DNA of 64,000 nucleotides, from contig NZ_WTYO01000005.1 in the NCBI RefSeq assembly GCF_009827515.1, positions 1-64,000 of the forward strand, in the 5' to 3' direction. Of this stretch, positions 47,401-54,238 are shown one piece after another; the first letter of the stretch is position 1; each line of letters opens with the position of its first letter. The stretch comes from Pelagerythrobacter marinus. GTDB taxonomy: Bacteria; Pseudomonadota; Alphaproteobacteria; Sphingomonadales; Sphingomonadaceae. The notes beneath the pieces are model-generated. The model did not search any database. It saw only the letters and a program-made list of their open reading frames with translations, and was not told the DNA's origin. The translations under genes and the position numbers were made by a program.

Positions 47401-47509
47401 GCCCGGCGGGCAGGCTCTGCCCCGCGCTCTCCTGTGCCGCGACGCCCGCATGGCCGCAGAGGGCCAGGGCCGATACGCCCAGGCCCAGCAGTGCAAAGTT
47501 GTTCCGCAT
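44495..47509 (-). CDS. TonB-dependent outer-membrane receptor (peptide-type locus)
   Basis: A 1004-residue receptor. Signal peptide NFALLGLGVSALALCGHAGVAA; TonB-box-like EIVVTGTRL (near 47-55); plug with LRRLGDNRTLTLIDGRRAV and TTGGASAIYGSDAVAGVVNIIL; barrel with a terminal REFYLGLRARF. This is the sphingomonad type (TIGR01414-like) often paired with peptidases. It follows the LysR gene on the same strand and is followed 146 bases later by the S9 peptidase. AAGGGGGG precedes the ATG. Confidence 0.9.
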   Translation of the reverse strand: MRNNFALLGLGVSALALCGHAGVAAQESAGQSLPAGQEAEAASTGNEIVVTGTRLRRSAADSPVPLQVLGAEGIEETGTGDLYEAVELLPGVSGGITPEGSVSSVQSSGLSTISLRRLGDNRTLTLIDGRRAVSNSGNSDRVSLSTIPSGFVERVEVTTGGASAIYGSDAVAGVVNIILKDDVDGLELNGRISTPEASGGEEYRIEGLWGTRFADDRGYLMLSASWRDENGIRADATRPESVAALEFNSPASPASDAWAGETCNNDDPDFHCLLPDASISTPGGVFEGDAWYKDGQWFNDKSLRPSDRPEGSDFLSDHDGYDFRTGRTLRPERKVLTLGLHSTFEVSDVTEFTVSALYSDVSSRYYTGYETLNDNDSYGLLDAFSLGNLPSDHPFIPPEVAETRSGSVSFDRRVVELGEQQRYNERRTYRLAAAFDGQMTDNAEWSLYATYGHFSQAQENPNELNFRRANWALDVEPDGNGGFQCASAEARADGCVPLNIFGEGSITQAAADYIRYNGYGEQTRDQVTAGGYISGDFANVMGMELLWAAGAEFRHEEQDTFGDPDGDLVGGIDGDPATDDVLVTSLSSFPSIAADYQVFEFFGEADLEVIPDRLRLQVAGRYGDYTTVGGVFSYNVGGVFNVTDDFLVRGQYSRSQRAPNITEFFSPPRPDADDLTDPCEGLLPDGSGLSQPRSVGGENVDLAVVRANCLSEPGIQAYFAHPDYEAGDPFDPGGSVQGPNAGNNTLKEETADTWTAGFVYQPNWSGRNLSLIVDYFKISIDDVISSVSTQNTVDLCYASDSFPDNKFCDVITRNPVSGEVSQVINRVENLVSEVVEGVDAQLNWRRIDLGVPGLFDIDLRYSHYFKDEQSFLDLVGNEITNDYLPYIGNPSDELLLKIGYRLDGFRLSYTMTYESGGVDDPVNFPEPGDLEYYAIGGQDFHRIYAAYDFGPGERFRVYGGVNNLFDTIGKIYPTGTLGGSSYNINHSLADSVGREFYLGLRARF

Positions 47510-47554
47510 ATTCCCCCCTTGGTGCTTGAATGCCGTCCGATCCCAAGGGCGGGG

Positions 47555-47583
47555 ACCCTATTCACGCGCCTGCATTAGGCCAA
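47555..47583 (-). promoter_or_regulatory. candidate promoter of the peptide-locus TonB receptor
   Basis: TTGGCC (47583-47578), 17 bases, TAGGGT (47560-47555) on the minus strand. Both boxes are imperfect, in keeping with activator control; the LysR-type palindrome lies 14 bases upstream of the -35 box. Confidence 0.4.
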
Positions 47584-47597
47584 TTCGTAATCGGCGC

Positions 47598-47624
47598 ATC
47601 GTGATGCGATTTTCGCATCACGAT
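47598..47624. promoter_or_regulatory. perfect 12-base inverted repeat with LysR-type T-N11-A core
   Basis: ATCGTGATGCGA and TCGCATCACGAT flank TTT. Centred inside is ATGCGA-TTT-TCGCAT, a T-N11-A box of the kind LysR-type regulators bind. It sits between lysR (stop 47675) and the receptor gene, about 90 bases from the receptor ATG and just upstream of the candidate -35. No T-tract follows, so it is not a good terminator. Confidence 0.6.
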
Positions 47625-47674
47625 CGCTCCCGGCGCAGGCGCGCCCGGCCCTCGGCCGACTTTATCCCGCGATT

Positions 47675-48598
47675 TCAACCATCAGCGGCCCGATGGCCGG
47701 TTGCGTAATTTTCTTCCAACTCGGCCCAGATGCGGTTCACGATCGGTCGTTCGTTGGCGCGCGATCGGACAATGATGATGTCGAGCGGCTCGCACCATGG
47801 CCCGTCGTGGACATGGAGCGCGCTGGCGGCACCCGGCCCCATCAGCAGCGATTCGGGCAGCCAGGCGATGCCGAGATCGAGAGTGGCGGCCGCGCTCAGC
47901 GCCTCGGCCAGGGTCGCGCGATAGACGATGTCGAGCCGCTTGCCGAAAGGCGCGCGGTCGAGGCAGCCCTTGACGATCTTGTGGGTGATCGAACTGGGGT
48001 GGAAGGCGAGGTAGGGGATCGGCTCGTCGCAGGAATCGGAAAGCCGTTCGAACATCGCCGGGTCGCTGGCGCAGGGCACCAGGCGATCGGTCCCGATCAG
48101 CAGGCGCGGGTACTGGTCGGGATCGACGTCGAAGTTGATATTGGGGTGGAGGTAGCCGACGTAGAAATCGCTCACCCCGGTCCGCAGGTTGTAGAGATAC
48201 TCGTCGATATTGCGCGGGACCGTCTCGATCGAGGAGGACAGCCGGCCGACCGATTGCGTCAGCGAGGCGATCAGCCGGGGCAGGAAATAGAGCGAGAGCG
48301 TGTGCATCGATCCGATCGTGATCGAATCCTTCGACATGCGCGCCGAACTGCCCGCGCGCTCCTGCGCGTCGTAGGCCCAGTCCACGATCTTCCGGCTGGC
48401 ATCGAGGAACTCGCGACCGGCCGTGGTCAACGCGATAGGGTGCTTGGTCCGGTCCACCAGCTGCACGCCGACCCACCCTTCGAGCGCCTGGATGCGTCGG
48501 CTCAGCGCCGACTGGGTGATCAGGCGCGTTTCCGCCGTCCGCGCGAAATGCCCGATCCGCGCAAGCGCCTCGAGATCCTCCAGCCACTTGAGTTCCAT
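47675..48598 (-). CDS. LysR-family transcriptional regulator of the peptide locus
   Basis: A 307-residue LTTR. The winged helix at residues 1-60 reads MELKWLEDLEALARIGHFAR, TRLITQSALSRRIQALE and GVQLVDRT; the C-terminal domain (from about 90) is a periplasmic-binding-protein-like effector domain. ATG 48598 was chosen over an N-terminal extension of 31 non-family residues. It is upstream of and co-oriented with the TonB receptor, and the T-N11-A box between them is its likely operator. The effector is not known; a peptide or amino acid is the natural guess. Confidence 0.88.
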   Translation of the reverse strand: MELKWLEDLEALARIGHFARTAETRLITQSALSRRIQALEGWVGVQLVDRTKHPIALTTAGREFLDASRKIVDWAYDAQERAGSSARMSKDSITIGSMHTLSLYFLPRLIASLTQSVGRLSSSIETVPRNIDEYLYNLRTGVSDFYVGYLHPNINFDVDPDQYPRLLIGTDRLVPCASDPAMFERLSDSCDEPIPYLAFHPSSITHKIVKGCLDRAPFGKRLDIVYRATLAEALSAAATLDLGIAWLPESLLMGPGAASALHVHDGPWCEPLDIIIVRSRANERPIVNRIWAELEENYATGHRAADG

Positions 48599-48719
48599 CG
48601 GCCCCCTTCCGCCAGCCCCGCTCGTGCCGCTCTTCGGGAAAATGCCGCGAGGCGTCAATCCGCGCCTACCGGGACGCCGGCCGCCGGGCAAATCCGCGAT
48701 GCTTTTGCGAAGGAGGGGG

Positions 48720-48795
48720 TGGTGAGCCCTGCTGGGTTCGAACCAGCGACCTACTGATTAAAAGTCAGTTGCTCTACCGACTGAGCTAAGGGCCC
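48720..48795 (-). tRNA. tRNA-Lys (UUU anticodon), CCA encoded
   Basis: On the minus strand the gene begins GGGCCCTTAGCTCAGTCGG, has the anticodon arm CTGACTTTTAATCAG with anticodon TTT, the T arm GCTGGTTCGAACCCAGC, and ends AGGGCTC-A-CCA. All four arms pair. The CCA is encoded. It lies between the LysR gene and folK. Confidence 0.95.
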
Positions 48796-48819
48796 ACGGA
48801 CACGTCGTGCCGAGGCGCG

Positions 48820-49326
48820 TCAACTAGGCAGGGGGCGCGGCCGGGTCAAGCGCGCATCCAGCTGGCGCAGCGTCAGCCCGGTAACCGGGTCGCGCCAGGC
48901 CGGGGCGACAGCGGCGGCGGGGCCGGTCACGAAAGGCCGGCCGCGGAACGCGCGGTGCGGAACGACCAGCCCGGGGGCCGTGAACGCCCCCCCGCTCCAC
49001 AGGACGAGATCGAGATCGAGCACCCGCGCGCCCCAGCGCTGCCCCCGGCGGCGGCGGCCGAAGGCGCGCTCCATGTCCTGCAGCGCCGCCAGCATGGCCG
49101 GGGGCGGAATGTCGGCCGCGACCAGCGCCGCCCCGTTGGCATAGCGCCGGCGCGAGGGCCCCAGCGGCGCGCTGACGATCACCGGCGAGGCGGCGAGCAG
49201 GCGGAAGCGCCGGGCGAGCCGCTCGAGCGCGGCCGCGAGCACCGCGCGCGGCGGGCCGTGGACGCTGTGGCGGACGTTGGAGCCAAGCGCGACGATATAG
49301 CGATGCCGCGCCGGACGATCGGTCAC
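48820..49326 (-). CDS. folK: 2-amino-4-hydroxy-6-hydroxymethyldihydropteridine pyrophosphokinase
   Basis: A 168-residue HPPK. The start RHRYIVALGSNVRHSVHG carries the family N-terminal strand; ASPVIVSAPLGPSRRRYANGA and RRRGQRWGARVLDLDLVLW (magnesium-binding DLDL) follow, then VVPHRAFRGRPFV. It transfers pyrophosphate from ATP to the pterin in folate synthesis. GTG 49326 overlaps the TGA of aguB (GTGA), so it is translated with it. Confidence 0.92.
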   Translation of the reverse strand: MTDRPARHRYIVALGSNVRHSVHGPPRAVLAAALERLARRFRLLAASPVIVSAPLGPSRRRYANGAALVAADIPPPAMLAALQDMERAFGRRRRGQRWGARVLDLDLVLWSGGAFTAPGLVVPHRAFRGRPFVTGPAAAVAPAWRDPVTGLTLRQLDARLTRPRPLPS

Positions 49327-50174
49327 ACGTCCTCGCAGATGCGACCGTAGAGCTGCGGGCGGCGATCGCGGAAGAACCCCATCCCCGCGCGATGCCGGGC
49401 CGCGCGCGCCAGGTCGATCCGCGCGACCAGGGCCCCGCTTTCCGCGGCGCCGAATTCCTGCAGCATGTCGCCCCATTCGTCGGTGATGAAGCTGTGCCCG
49501 TAGAAGGCCTGACCGTCCTCGTTCCCGATCCGGTTGGCCGCCACCACCGGCATGCAGTTCGACACCGCGTGGCCGAGCATGGCGCGGCGCCACATGCGGC
49601 TGGTGTCGAGATCGGCATCGTAAGGCTCGGAACCGATCGCGGTCGGGTAGAACAGCAGTTCCGCCCCCATCAGCGCCATGACCCGCGCGCTTTCGGGATA
49701 CCACTGGTCCCAGCACACGCCGACGCCGATGCGGGTGCCGAACAGGTCCCACACCTTGAACCCGTCGTTCCCCGGGCGGAAATAGTACTTTTCCTCGTAC
49801 CCCGGCCCGTCGGGAATGTGGCTCTTGCGGTATGTCCCCATGATGTCGCCGTCCGGGCCGATCATGGCGAGCGTGTTGTAGTAATGGTGCCCGTCGCGCT
49901 CGAAGAAGCTGGTCGGGATGGCCACGTTGAGCTTTCCCGCCAGGGCCTGCATCGCGATGACCGAAGGATGCTCGCGCGTCGGGCGGGCCGCGGCGAACAG
50001 TTCCTCTTCCTCGACCTTGCAGAAATAGGGGCCGGAAAACAGCTCCGGCGGAAGGATCACTTGCGCGCCCTCGCCCGCGGCCTGTTCCACCAGGGCGGCC
50101 ACGGCATCGATATTGGTCCGCTCGTCGTGCGACGAGAGATCCAGCTGCAGCGCGGATACGACGATTTCGCTCAT
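49323..50174 (-). CDS. aguB: N-carbamoylputrescine amidase
   Basis: A 283-residue carbon-nitrogen hydrolase (nitrilase superfamily). The catalytic triad is Glu in LPPELFSGPYF, Lys in YRKSHIPDGPGY and Cys in GVGVCWDQWYPE. SEPYDADLDTS and the overall pattern match AguB, which hydrolyses N-carbamoylputrescine to putrescine, CO2 and ammonia in the agmatine pathway. An agmatine deiminase partner gene is not in the window. The stop overlaps the folK start. Confidence 0.9.
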   Translation of the reverse strand: MSEIVVSALQLDLSSHDERTNIDAVAALVEQAAGEGAQVILPPELFSGPYFCKVEEEELFAAARPTREHPSVIAMQALAGKLNVAIPTSFFERDGHHYYNTLAMIGPDGDIMGTYRKSHIPDGPGYEEKYYFRPGNDGFKVWDLFGTRIGVGVCWDQWYPESARVMALMGAELLFYPTAIGSEPYDADLDTSRMWRRAMLGHAVSNCMPVVAANRIGNEDGQAFYGHSFITDEWGDMLQEFGAAESGALVARIDLARAARHRAGMGFFRDRRPQLYGRICEDV

Positions 50175-50223
50175 GCCCCGCCCGTTACCGGGGCGCCGGG
50201 GTCGAGTCCACGCCCGGCGACGT

Positions 50224-51072
50224 TCAGCGCTTGCGGAACAGCAAGGTCATCCGGTCGCTTTCGCCCAGCCCTTCCAGCTCGGCGCGCTCTGTCGCCAGCG
50301 TCGGGGGCATTTCCCACACTCCGCGCGCGTGATCGGCGCTGTCGGCGGGGTTGGCGTTGACCTCGCTCGCCGCGACGAGCTCGAAGCCGAGCGCCTCGAC
50401 GAAGCCGACGACGTCTTCCTGCCGCAGGTATCCCTTGCTGCCGTCGGCATAGTCCGCCGGGGCGTCGGCCTTGGCGCGGTGCTGGACGATGCCGAGCATT
50501 CCGCCGGGCTTGAGCAGGTCGCGCATGGCCTTCAGTTCGCTGTCGGCGCTGTTCCAGCGCATCAGGTTGTGCAGCATCCGCACGACCAGCACGCGGTCGA
50601 ACGTGCCGCGATCCGCGTCGGTCGCCGCGTCGAGCGTCATGCCGGCGAAGTTCGCTTCGGGCCGGCCGGTCCATTCGGCGACCTTCCCCGCGAAGCCGGC
50701 CGCGCCCTCGCGGATGCCCGCCTGCCGCTCGGCATCGAAGGGCCCGGCGTCGGGCGTGAAGTAGAGGCCGACCAGCTCGCCCTCCTGCCCCAGGTAATGC
50801 CCGAGGACGCGCGAGTACCAGCCGCCGCCGGGGGCATATTCGCCCACTTTCATGTCGGGGGCGATGCGGAAGAACGCGATCGTTTCGGCCGGGTGGCGGT
50901 GCGCGTCGCGCGCGCGATCGTCCGCCCGCCCGGGATGGGCGAGCGCGGCCTCGATCGCGGCGCGGTGGTCGGCGCCCTCGGCGCCCCCCTGTTCCTGCGC
51001 CTGGGCGGGCGCGGCCATGGCAGCCAGCGAGACGGCGGCAAAAGGAACGGCGGCGGCAAGCAGGAAACGCAT
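50224..51072 (-). CDS. exported class I methyltransferase-fold protein (COG4798-like)
   Basis: A 282-residue protein with a clear signal peptide (MRFLLAAAVPFAAVSLAAMAA, cleavage near AQA). The mature part has a methyltransferase-like fold: KVGEYAPGGGWYSRVLG is motif I, FDRVLVVRMLHNLMRW and LKPGGMLGIVQHRA follow, with a C-terminal VGFVEALGFELV. It fits the predicted exported methyltransferases. SAM is not normally available in the periplasm, so either the enzyme acts at the membrane or it has another role. ATG 51072 is chosen; upstream codons in the open frame are not family-like. Confidence 0.78.
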   Translation of the reverse strand: MRFLLAAAVPFAAVSLAAMAAPAQAQEQGGAEGADHRAAIEAALAHPGRADDRARDAHRHPAETIAFFRIAPDMKVGEYAPGGGWYSRVLGHYLGQEGELVGLYFTPDAGPFDAERQAGIREGAAGFAGKVAEWTGRPEANFAGMTLDAATDADRGTFDRVLVVRMLHNLMRWNSADSELKAMRDLLKPGGMLGIVQHRAKADAPADYADGSKGYLRQEDVVGFVEALGFELVAASEVNANPADSADHARGVWEMPPTLATERAELEGLGESDRMTLLFRKR

Positions 51073-51179
51073 CGGAAAATCTCCCCCGAGAGACGGTCTG
51101 CGCCACTCTAGGCCCGTCGCCGCCGATGACAAGCGGCCACGCGCTCCCTATCTCGCCCGGCAAAGGAGCAGGTACGAAC

Positions 51180-51719
51180 ATGGCAAGCAGCGAGCAGGCA
51201 ATCGTCGCCGGCGGGTGTTTCTGGTGCACCGAGGCGGTTTTCCGCGACGTGATCGGCGTGGAGAAAGTGGAAAGCGGATATATCGGCGGCACGGTCGCCG
51301 ATCCGACCTACAAGCAGGTCTGCAGCGGGGAGACCGGCCATGCCGAGGCGGTGCGGGTCACTTACGACCCGGCGGCGATCTCGCTGGCGGAGATCTACGA
51401 CGTCTTCCTCGGCACCCACGATCCGACGCAGCTCAACCGCCAGGGCAACGACGTCGGCACGCAGTATCGCAGCGCGATCTTCCCGCTCGACGACGGCCAG
51501 CGGGCCGAGGCCGAGGCCGCGATCGCGCGCTGGAACGCCGATCACCCGGGCAAGGAAGCGGTGACGACGATCGAGGGCCCGGCCGAATGGTACCCGGCCG
51601 AGGATTACCACCAGGAATACTGGGAAGGCGAGGGGCAGCGAAACCCCTATTGCCTCGCGGTGATCCCGCCCAAGCTGATGAAGCTGCGCAAGAGCTTCGC
51701 CGCCAAGGTCCGCGACTGA
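51180..51719 (+). CDS. msrA: peptide-methionine (S)-S-oxide reductase
   Basis: A 179-residue MsrA. The catalytic cysteine is in AGGCFWCTE (near residue 13); SGYIGG, GHAEAVRVTYDP, FLGTHDPTQLNRQGNDVGTQYRS and the terminal EDYHQEYWE complete the family signature. It repairs methionine S-sulfoxide in oxidised proteins in the cytoplasm. AAAGGAGCAGGTACGAAC precedes the ATG. It is divergent from the methyltransferase-fold gene. Confidence 0.95.
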   Translation: MASSEQAIVAGGCFWCTEAVFRDVIGVEKVESGYIGGTVADPTYKQVCSGETGHAEAVRVTYDPAAISLAEIYDVFLGTHDPTQLNRQGNDVGTQYRSAIFPLDDGQRAEAEAAIARWNADHPGKEAVTTIEGPAEWYPAEDYHQEYWEGEGQRNPYCLAVIPPKLMKLRKSFAAKVRD

Positions 51720-51738
51720 GGCGCGGCCGGCGGCCGGT

Positions 51739-51897
51739 CTAGTCCATCTTGCGCCGGCGGAACGGCCGGCGCGGGCGAATGCGTAACCGCGACCGCAGGC
51801 TGCGCAGCGGGGTCCACCCGACTGCCAGCCATTCCGCGATCACGCAGGCAAGCAAGAGGACGAACAGGCAAAACAGCACTATCGTGAAAATCGACAT
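51739..51897 (-). CDS. small single-pass membrane protein
   Basis: A 52-residue protein: one helix (IFTIVLFCLFVLLLACVIAEWLAV) and a strongly basic C-terminal tail (RSLRSRLRIRPRRPFRRRK). The tail is cytoplasmic by the positive-inside rule. No family was recognised. GGAGCGCCCG precedes the ATG at 51897; the longer frame upstream is not convincing. It converges on msrA and is divergent from the small hydrophilic gene at 52130. Confidence 0.5.
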   Translation of the reverse strand: MSIFTIVLFCLFVLLLACVIAEWLAVGWTPLRSLRSRLRIRPRRPFRRRKMD

Positions 51898-52129
51898 CGG
51901 GCGCTCCATGAGCCGGTGGCGGGAGCGCGGTGGGACGTCTCTCAGCCGCAGGCTGGCCGTGCGATGTGCCTGCGATGGCACCTTCATACTCCATTTCGGC
52001 GGCGAGCGACAGGCATCAAATATTGCCCGGTCTGCAGCCTCCGGAAACGGAACGATTTTCCGCGCCGCGCGCTGACATTCCCGTGAACGCGGGTCTTTGC
52101 TTGGACGGGGCCAACCAAGGAGGATCGCG

Positions 52130-52351
52130 ATGTCGAAAGGCGACAAGAGCAGCTATACCGACAAGCAGAAGCGCAAGGCCGAGCATATCGAGGAAAGCTA
52201 CGAGGAACGGGGCGTCTCGGAAGACGAGGCCGAACGCCGCGCCTGGGCCACGGTGAACAAGGAATCGGGCGGCGGCAACAAGTCCGGCTCCGGCCGTGGC
52301 AAGGAAGACAGCAACGAAAGCTCCCGCAAGGGCGGCAAGAAGAGCCACTGA
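52130..52351 (+). CDS. small hydrophilic protein, plasmid-stabilisation-like
   Basis: A 73-residue highly charged protein: SSYTDKQKRKAEHIEESYEE, GVSEDEAERRAWATVNKESGGG, then a Gly/Ser/Lys-rich tail. The core resembles small alphaproteobacterial proteins annotated as plasmid stabilisation proteins; this name is inherited and there is no sign of a plasmid here. AAGGAGGATCGCG gives an excellent ribosome-binding site for the ATG at 52130. Confidence 0.75.
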   Translation: MSKGDKSSYTDKQKRKAEHIEESYEERGVSEDEAERRAWATVNKESGGGNKSGSGRGKEDSNESSRKGGKKSH

Positions 52352-52383
52352 TCCCCTCCCTGAATTCCCCCAAGGAGGGATCG

Positions 52384-52725
52384 ATGCATACCTACAAGCT
52401 TGTCTACGAAGACGATCGCCACGGCGTGGCCAAGCGGATCGAGTTCGAAGCGCGCAACGCGACCGGCGCGCTCAGCATCGCGGGCAAGGAAGCGCGCGGG
52501 CGCTGGGCGCAGCTGTTCGAAGGCGACAGGTTCATCTGCCGGCTCGAGCGGATCGATCCCGATGGCGCGAACATCTGGATCGTCGCCAACCGCGCGGAAC
52601 CGCCGCGCGAGACGGTCGAAGTCGCGAGCCTCGATGCCGAGGACGCCGCGTCCGCCGACGACCCGGCCGAAGGCGTGCCGCCACCCGGCGCGATCGCCGT
52701 CGAACCGCCGAAGATGACGGCCTGA
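52384..52725 (+). CDS. conserved hypothetical protein, acidic tail
   Basis: A 113-residue cytoplasmic protein not assigned to a family. Residues 1-70 (MHTYKLVYEDDRHGVAKRIEF, then ARNATGALSIAGKEARGRWAQLFEGDRFICRLERI) look like a compact alpha/beta domain, followed by an acidic, proline-rich tail. AAGGAGGGATCG precedes the ATG; that site is complementary to CCCTCC 20-25 bases upstream and could be masked in a hairpin. It converges on rsmB. Confidence 0.6.
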   Translation: MHTYKLVYEDDRHGVAKRIEFEARNATGALSIAGKEARGRWAQLFEGDRFICRLERIDPDGANIWIVANRAEPPRETVEVASLDAEDAASADDPAEGVPPPGAIAVEPPKMTA

Positions 52726-52735
52726 GGCCGCTCCC

Positions 52736-53980
52736 CTATTCGCCCGCGGGCTTGCGCCAGCGCGCGATGAAGAACCCGTCCAGCCCCCCGGCCCCGGCCA
52801 TCATGCCGGGGTCGGTCCGCACGTGCCCGTCGGCGTCGGGCGCCAGCGGGCCGGGCAGTTCGGCTGCCTCGACCGGCACGGGGGACAGCGCGACCGCCGC
52901 GGCGCGCTCCTCCCCTTCCGCGCGCTCTAGCGAACAGGTCGCATAGACCAGCGTGCCACCGGGCTTGAGCCAGGCGGCCGCGCGCTCGATCAGCTTCGCC
53001 TGCAATTCGGCCATTTCCGCGATCTGCCGGTCGGTCACGCGATGCAGCACGTCGGGGTGTCGCCGCGCCGTGCCGGTCGCGGTGCAGGGCGCATCGAGCA
53101 GGATCGCGTCGAACCGGTGCTTCGGCTCCCACGCCAGGGCATCCGCCCGCACCACGCCCGCCGCCAGCCCGGTCCGTTTCAGGTTGGCGCGCAGCAGTTC
53201 CAGCCGCCGCTTCGATATGTCGAGCGCGGTGACCTGCCAGCCTGCGGCAGCGAGCTGGAGCGTCTTTCCGCCCGGCGCGGCGCACAGGTCCAGAGCGTGG
53301 CGCCCCTCCCCCGGGCCGAGCAGGCGCGCGGGGAGCGAGGCGGAAAGGTCCTGGACCCACCAGGCGCCGTCGCCAAAACCGGGCAGGTCCTCCACCGCCG
53401 TGCCGCGCGGCAGCCGCACGTGGCCGGGCATCAGGCTCTCTCCGCCCAGTTCCACCTGCCAGCGCGCCGTCGCGGCCGGATCGCGCAGGGTGAGGTCGAG
53501 CGGGGGCGGCTCGGCCAGGCCCTGCGCGATGGCCCCGGCGCGCGCGCCCCAGCGCGCGGCCACGGCCGGCGGCAGGCCGGGCGCATCGGGCAGCGCCGCG
53601 CCCGCGCGCACGAGGGTGGAGAACACCCCGTGCGCCAGCCGCCGCGGCCCGCCGGAAAGGAGCGGCAGCCCGGTCGCGATCACCGCGTGGGGCGGGGTGC
53701 CGAGGCGCAGCCACTGGGCCAGCATCAGGCGCAGCACCGCGCGCGCCTTGGCATCGGCGGGCAGGACCTGGCGGGTCGCCCCGTCGATCAGCGCATCGCA
53801 ATCGACCAGCCAGCGCAGCGCCTCGCTGGCGATAGCCCGCGCCAGCGCCTTGTCCGGCGGACGGCGCACGTCGGCAGTGGCGCCGGGGAAGGCCTGGTCG
53901 AGCGTCTCGCCCCGGCGCAGGACGGCGTCGAGCAGGCGGAGCGCGGCGCGGCGCGCGTGGATGCCGGGGGGTTGGGCCAT
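52736..53980 (-). CDS. RsmB/NOP2-family rRNA (cytosine-5) methyltransferase
   Basis: A 414-residue protein. An N-terminal NusB-like helical domain (residues 1-140) precedes the methyltransferase: LDLCAAPGGKTLQLA (motif I), the first catalytic cysteine region LLDAPCTATGTARRHPD, and the nucleophile in YATCSLERAEGE. It is likely to methylate C967 of 16S rRNA or an equivalent site. ATG 53980 (MAQPPGIHARRAALRLLDAVL) was chosen; the extension of the open frame is antisense to the DUF1674 gene. It is divergent from that gene. Confidence 0.9.
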   Translation of the reverse strand: MAQPPGIHARRAALRLLDAVLRRGETLDQAFPGATADVRRPPDKALARAIASEALRWLVDCDALIDGATRQVLPADAKARAVLRLMLAQWLRLGTPPHAVIATGLPLLSGGPRRLAHGVFSTLVRAGAALPDAPGLPPAVAARWGARAGAIAQGLAEPPPLDLTLRDPAATARWQVELGGESLMPGHVRLPRGTAVEDLPGFGDGAWWVQDLSASLPARLLGPGEGRHALDLCAAPGGKTLQLAAAGWQVTALDISKRRLELLRANLKRTGLAAGVVRADALAWEPKHRFDAILLDAPCTATGTARRHPDVLHRVTDRQIAEMAELQAKLIERAAAWLKPGGTLVYATCSLERAEGEERAAAVALSPVPVEAAELPGPLAPDADGHVRTDPGMMAGAGGLDGFFIARWRKPAGE

Positions 53981-54035
53981 GCCCCGCGCCCTAGCTGCGC
54001 TTGAAACCGCGCGCCAGTGGGCGCATCTTCGCGCC

Positions 54036-54194
54036 ATGACCAAGCGCGCGACGAAACGGCCGGCCCCGTTCACCCGGCCGGCCCACTGGACCAACGAGCC
54101 GGCACCGGCGCCCCGGGCGGCGCAGGAGCGCGAGACGCTCAGCCCCACCCGCTACGGCGACTGGGTGAAGGACGGGATCGCGATCGATTTCTGA
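54036..54194 (+). CDS. DUF1674 protein, SDHAF4-like succinate dehydrogenase assembly factor
   Basis: A 52-residue protein ending RYGDWVKDGIAIDF, the hallmark C-terminus of DUF1674/SDHAF4. SDHAF4 helps flavinated SdhA assemble into complex II. The N-terminal half is basic and proline-rich. The ATG at 54036 is the only start that leaves the short conserved protein. No sdh genes are adjacent. Confidence 0.85.
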   Translation: MTKRATKRPAPFTRPAHWTNEPAPAPRAAQERETLSPTRYGDWVKDGIAIDF

Positions 54195-54238
54195 TCGGCC
54201 GGTTCCCGGCCGGGCGGCGCCGGCGGAAGCTGCCCTAT

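Noticed and set aside
52130-52351. The plasmid-stabilisation-like protein as evidence of a plasmid or toxin-antitoxin system
   Set aside because: No partner toxin, replication or partition gene is nearby and the surroundings are core genes; the family name is a legacy label.
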